From Deltaproteobacteria bacterium (GTDB lineage: Bacteria > Desulfobacterota > Binatia > JACPRU01), in NCBI GenBank assembly GCA_016189835.1, contig JACPRU010000023.1, positions 1-64,000 of the forward strand: a stretch of DNA of 64,000 bases, in the 5' to 3' direction. The stretch's first letter is position 1. The number at the start of each line of letters is the position of its first letter. Shown piece by piece: positions 62,245 through 64,000 of this stretch. Both the position numbers and the translations under genes were made by a program. The notes under the pieces were generated by a model, which did not search any database, had not been told where the DNA came from, and was given only the letters and a program-made list of their open reading frames with translations.

Positions 62245-63243
62245 TCAGCGCCCGCGGATTCGCGGCTCGATCCGTCCGACCGTCTTGCCGGCGGCGTTGC
62301 CGAGCCGCGGGCGCCATTCGTCCTGGAGCGCGCCGAGCGCGCCGGCGTCGAGGCAGCCGCTTGCCCGCAGCACCTCGAGCGCGGCGGGCGCGACCGCGCG
62401 GGCGGAGCCGTCGCGGACCTTGAGGCACAGGCCGAGGCCGCTGCGGCCATCGCACGCGCCTTGCACCCCCTCGGCGCCGGCCTTGGCGAGCAGGCGACCG
62501 GCGGTCGCCTGCATGAGGCGGGTGTCGAAGCGCCCGCTGCCGCCGACCAGCTCGGGATGGCGGGCCATCGCCCGCGCCACCCGGGCGATCGGCTCGCGCA
62601 GGTCGGCGGGCGCTTCCCGGGGGCGGGCGAGCAGCGAGAACGCGCGTGCCGCGGCGGCCAGCGGCACGGCGAACGTCGTCGCGCTGCAGCCGTCGATCGC
62701 CGTCGGGATCCGCTCGCAGCGCAGGCCGCAGACCGCGGCGATCGTCTCGCGAATCGTCCGCTGCACGGGGCCGTCGGGATCGAGGTAGGAGCCGGGCGGC
62801 GCGCCGAGGCGCAGAGCCAACGCCAGCATGCCGGCGTGCTTGCCGCTGCAGTTGTGGTGAAGCGCGGTGAACCGCCCGCCGATCCGCGCCGCCGTCTCGG
62901 CGTGAAACGGCGGATGCGCGCCGCAGCCGAGCGCCGACGCGTCGAGGCCGAGTCGCGACAGCAGCCTCGCCACGCGCTCGGTGTGCATGGCCTCGCCGCT
63001 GTGGCTGGCGGCGATCAACGCGAGCTCGTCCTCGGGGATCGCGAAGCGGTCGGCGGCGCCGCTGCGCACCACCGCGACCGCCTGGAACGGCTTGGCGGCG
63101 GAGCGCAGGAACACGGGCGAGCGCGTGTCGCCGAAGCCGCGCGCGGCGCCGTCGGCGTGGAGCGCGACGTCGACCTCGTGGCGGCTCTCCACGCGCTCGC
63201 CGCGGTAGACGTCGACCGAAACCGGAGCGCGGCGACGGGTCAC
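62245..63243 (-). CDS. Asparaginase (Asparaginase_II family)
   Basis: FLRSAAKPFQAVAVV, ASHSGEAMHTERV, HHNCSGKHAGMLALA, AIDGCSATTFAVPL; GTG start. Confidence 0.88.
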   Translation of the reverse strand: MTRRRAPVSVDVYRGERVESRHEVDVALHADGAARGFGDTRSPVFLRSAAKPFQAVAVVRSGAADRFAIPEDELALIAASHSGEAMHTERVARLLSRLGLDASALGCGAHPPFHAETAARIGGRFTALHHNCSGKHAGMLALALRLGAPPGSYLDPDGPVQRTIRETIAAVCGLRCERIPTAIDGCSATTFAVPLAAAARAFSLLARPREAPADLREPIARVARAMARHPELVGGSGRFDTRLMQATAGRLLAKAGAEGVQGACDGRSGLGLCLKVRDGSARAVAPAALEVLRASGCLDAGALGALQDEWRPRLGNAAGKTVGRIEPRIRGR

Positions 63244-64000
63244 TCCCGCAGCGCCTGCCCGAGATCGGCGATCAGGTCCCCGCTCGCCTCGATGCCGACC
63301 GACAGCCGCACCAGTCCGTCGGCGATGCCGAGGCGCTGCCGGTCCTGCCGCGAGAGGCCGGAGTGCGAGGTCGTGGCCGGCCGGGTGATCAGCGACTCGA
63401 CGCCGCCGAGGCTCGGCGCGCAGATCGGCAGCTCGAGCCGGTCGAGCAGCCGCTCGGCCGCCTCCAGCCCGCCGCGCAGCTCGAAGCTCAGCATCCCGCC
63501 GAAGCCGTCGAAGAGATCGCGCGCGCGGTCGTGGCGCGGGTGGCTCTCCAGGCCGGGATAGTTGACCCGGGAGACCGCGGGGTGGCACTCGAGAAAGCGG
63601 GCGATCTCCAGCGCGCTCGCGTTTTGCTGCCGCACGCGCACGGCGAGCGTCTTCACGCCGCGGTGGAGCAGGAACGCCGCGTGCGGGTCGAGCGAGCCGC
63701 CGAGGTGGGCGAGCTTGTGCGTGACCTTCTTCACCAGATCGGCGCGGCCGATGACCGCGCCGGCGACGATGTCGTCGTGGCCGTTCATGTACTTCGTGCA
63801 GCTGTGGATCGACAGGTCGAAGCCGCGCTGCGGCGGGCGGAAATTGACGGGGCTCGCGAACGTGTTGTCGATGATCGAGACCAGGCCGTGGCGGCGCGCG
63901 AAGGCGACCGCCGCCTCGAGATCGCCGACCCCGAGCAGCGGATTGCTCATGGTCTCGACGTAGATGGCGCGGGTCTCGCGGCGGAGCTTCGACGGCCACG
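63240..64000 (-). CDS. Cystathionine gamma-synthase/lyase family PLP enzyme, truncated at window edge
   Basis: Frame open to the edge (...RRETRAIYVETMSNPLLGVGDLEAAV...SIIDNTFASPVNFRP...HSCTKYMNGHDDIVAGAVIG...SLGGVESLITRPATTSHSG). Confidence 0.93.
   Translation of the reverse strand, partial: WPSKLRRETRAIYVETMSNPLLGVGDLEAAVAFARRHGLVSIIDNTFASPVNFRPPQRGFDLSIHSCTKYMNGHDDIVAGAVIGRADLVKKVTHKLAHLGGSLDPHAAFLLHRGVKTLAVRVRQQNASALEIARFLECHPAVSRVNYPGLESHPRHDRARDLFDGFGGMLSFELRGGLEAAERLLDRLELPICAPSLGGVESLITRPATTSHSGLSRQDRQRLGIADGLVRLSVGIEASGDLIADLGQALRE

Overview
This is a GC-rich bacterial chromosomal window. Gene content suggests a deltaproteobacteria-like or Myxococcota-like lineage, but that is inference only. 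The core is a complete division and cell-wall (dcw) cluster at about 25.7-43.8 kb: mraZ-rsmH-ftsL-ftsI-murE-murF-mraY-murD-ftsW-murG-murC-murB-ddl-ftsQ-ftsA-ftsZ. It is preceded by an RNase P RNA gene (rnpB). Flanking it are mostly housekeeping and regulatory genes: an MscS-cNMP channel, two sigma54 activators, ribE, rhomboid, a TPP riboswitch plus thiC, clpB, mltF, a TetR regulator, rlmD, a large NAD-glutamate dehydrogenase, an M23 peptidase, thiI, a UDPGP-family enzyme, an alkyltransferase-like protein, PLP transsulfuration enzymes, arsS and an asparaginase. I saw no CRISPR array, prophage, IS element, tRNA or defence island, and I do not claim a new multi-gene system. The most novel-looking signal is a ~100-bp, two-hairpin intergenic repeat. 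Two copies are in tandem at ~2.4-2.6 kb and one sits inside the dcw cluster between ftsW and murG, and adjacent stop codons fall in its boundary motif. Other points of interest are a 22-bp perfect palindrome at an NtrC-type regulator promoter, 10-bp-phased MraZ boxes, a TPP aptamer with an enlarged arm before a ThiC carrying an N-terminal insertion, a long imperfect palindrome in a convergent intergenic region, and a probable 1-nt frameshift at the end of arsS. Features were found by reading only; no database search was run.
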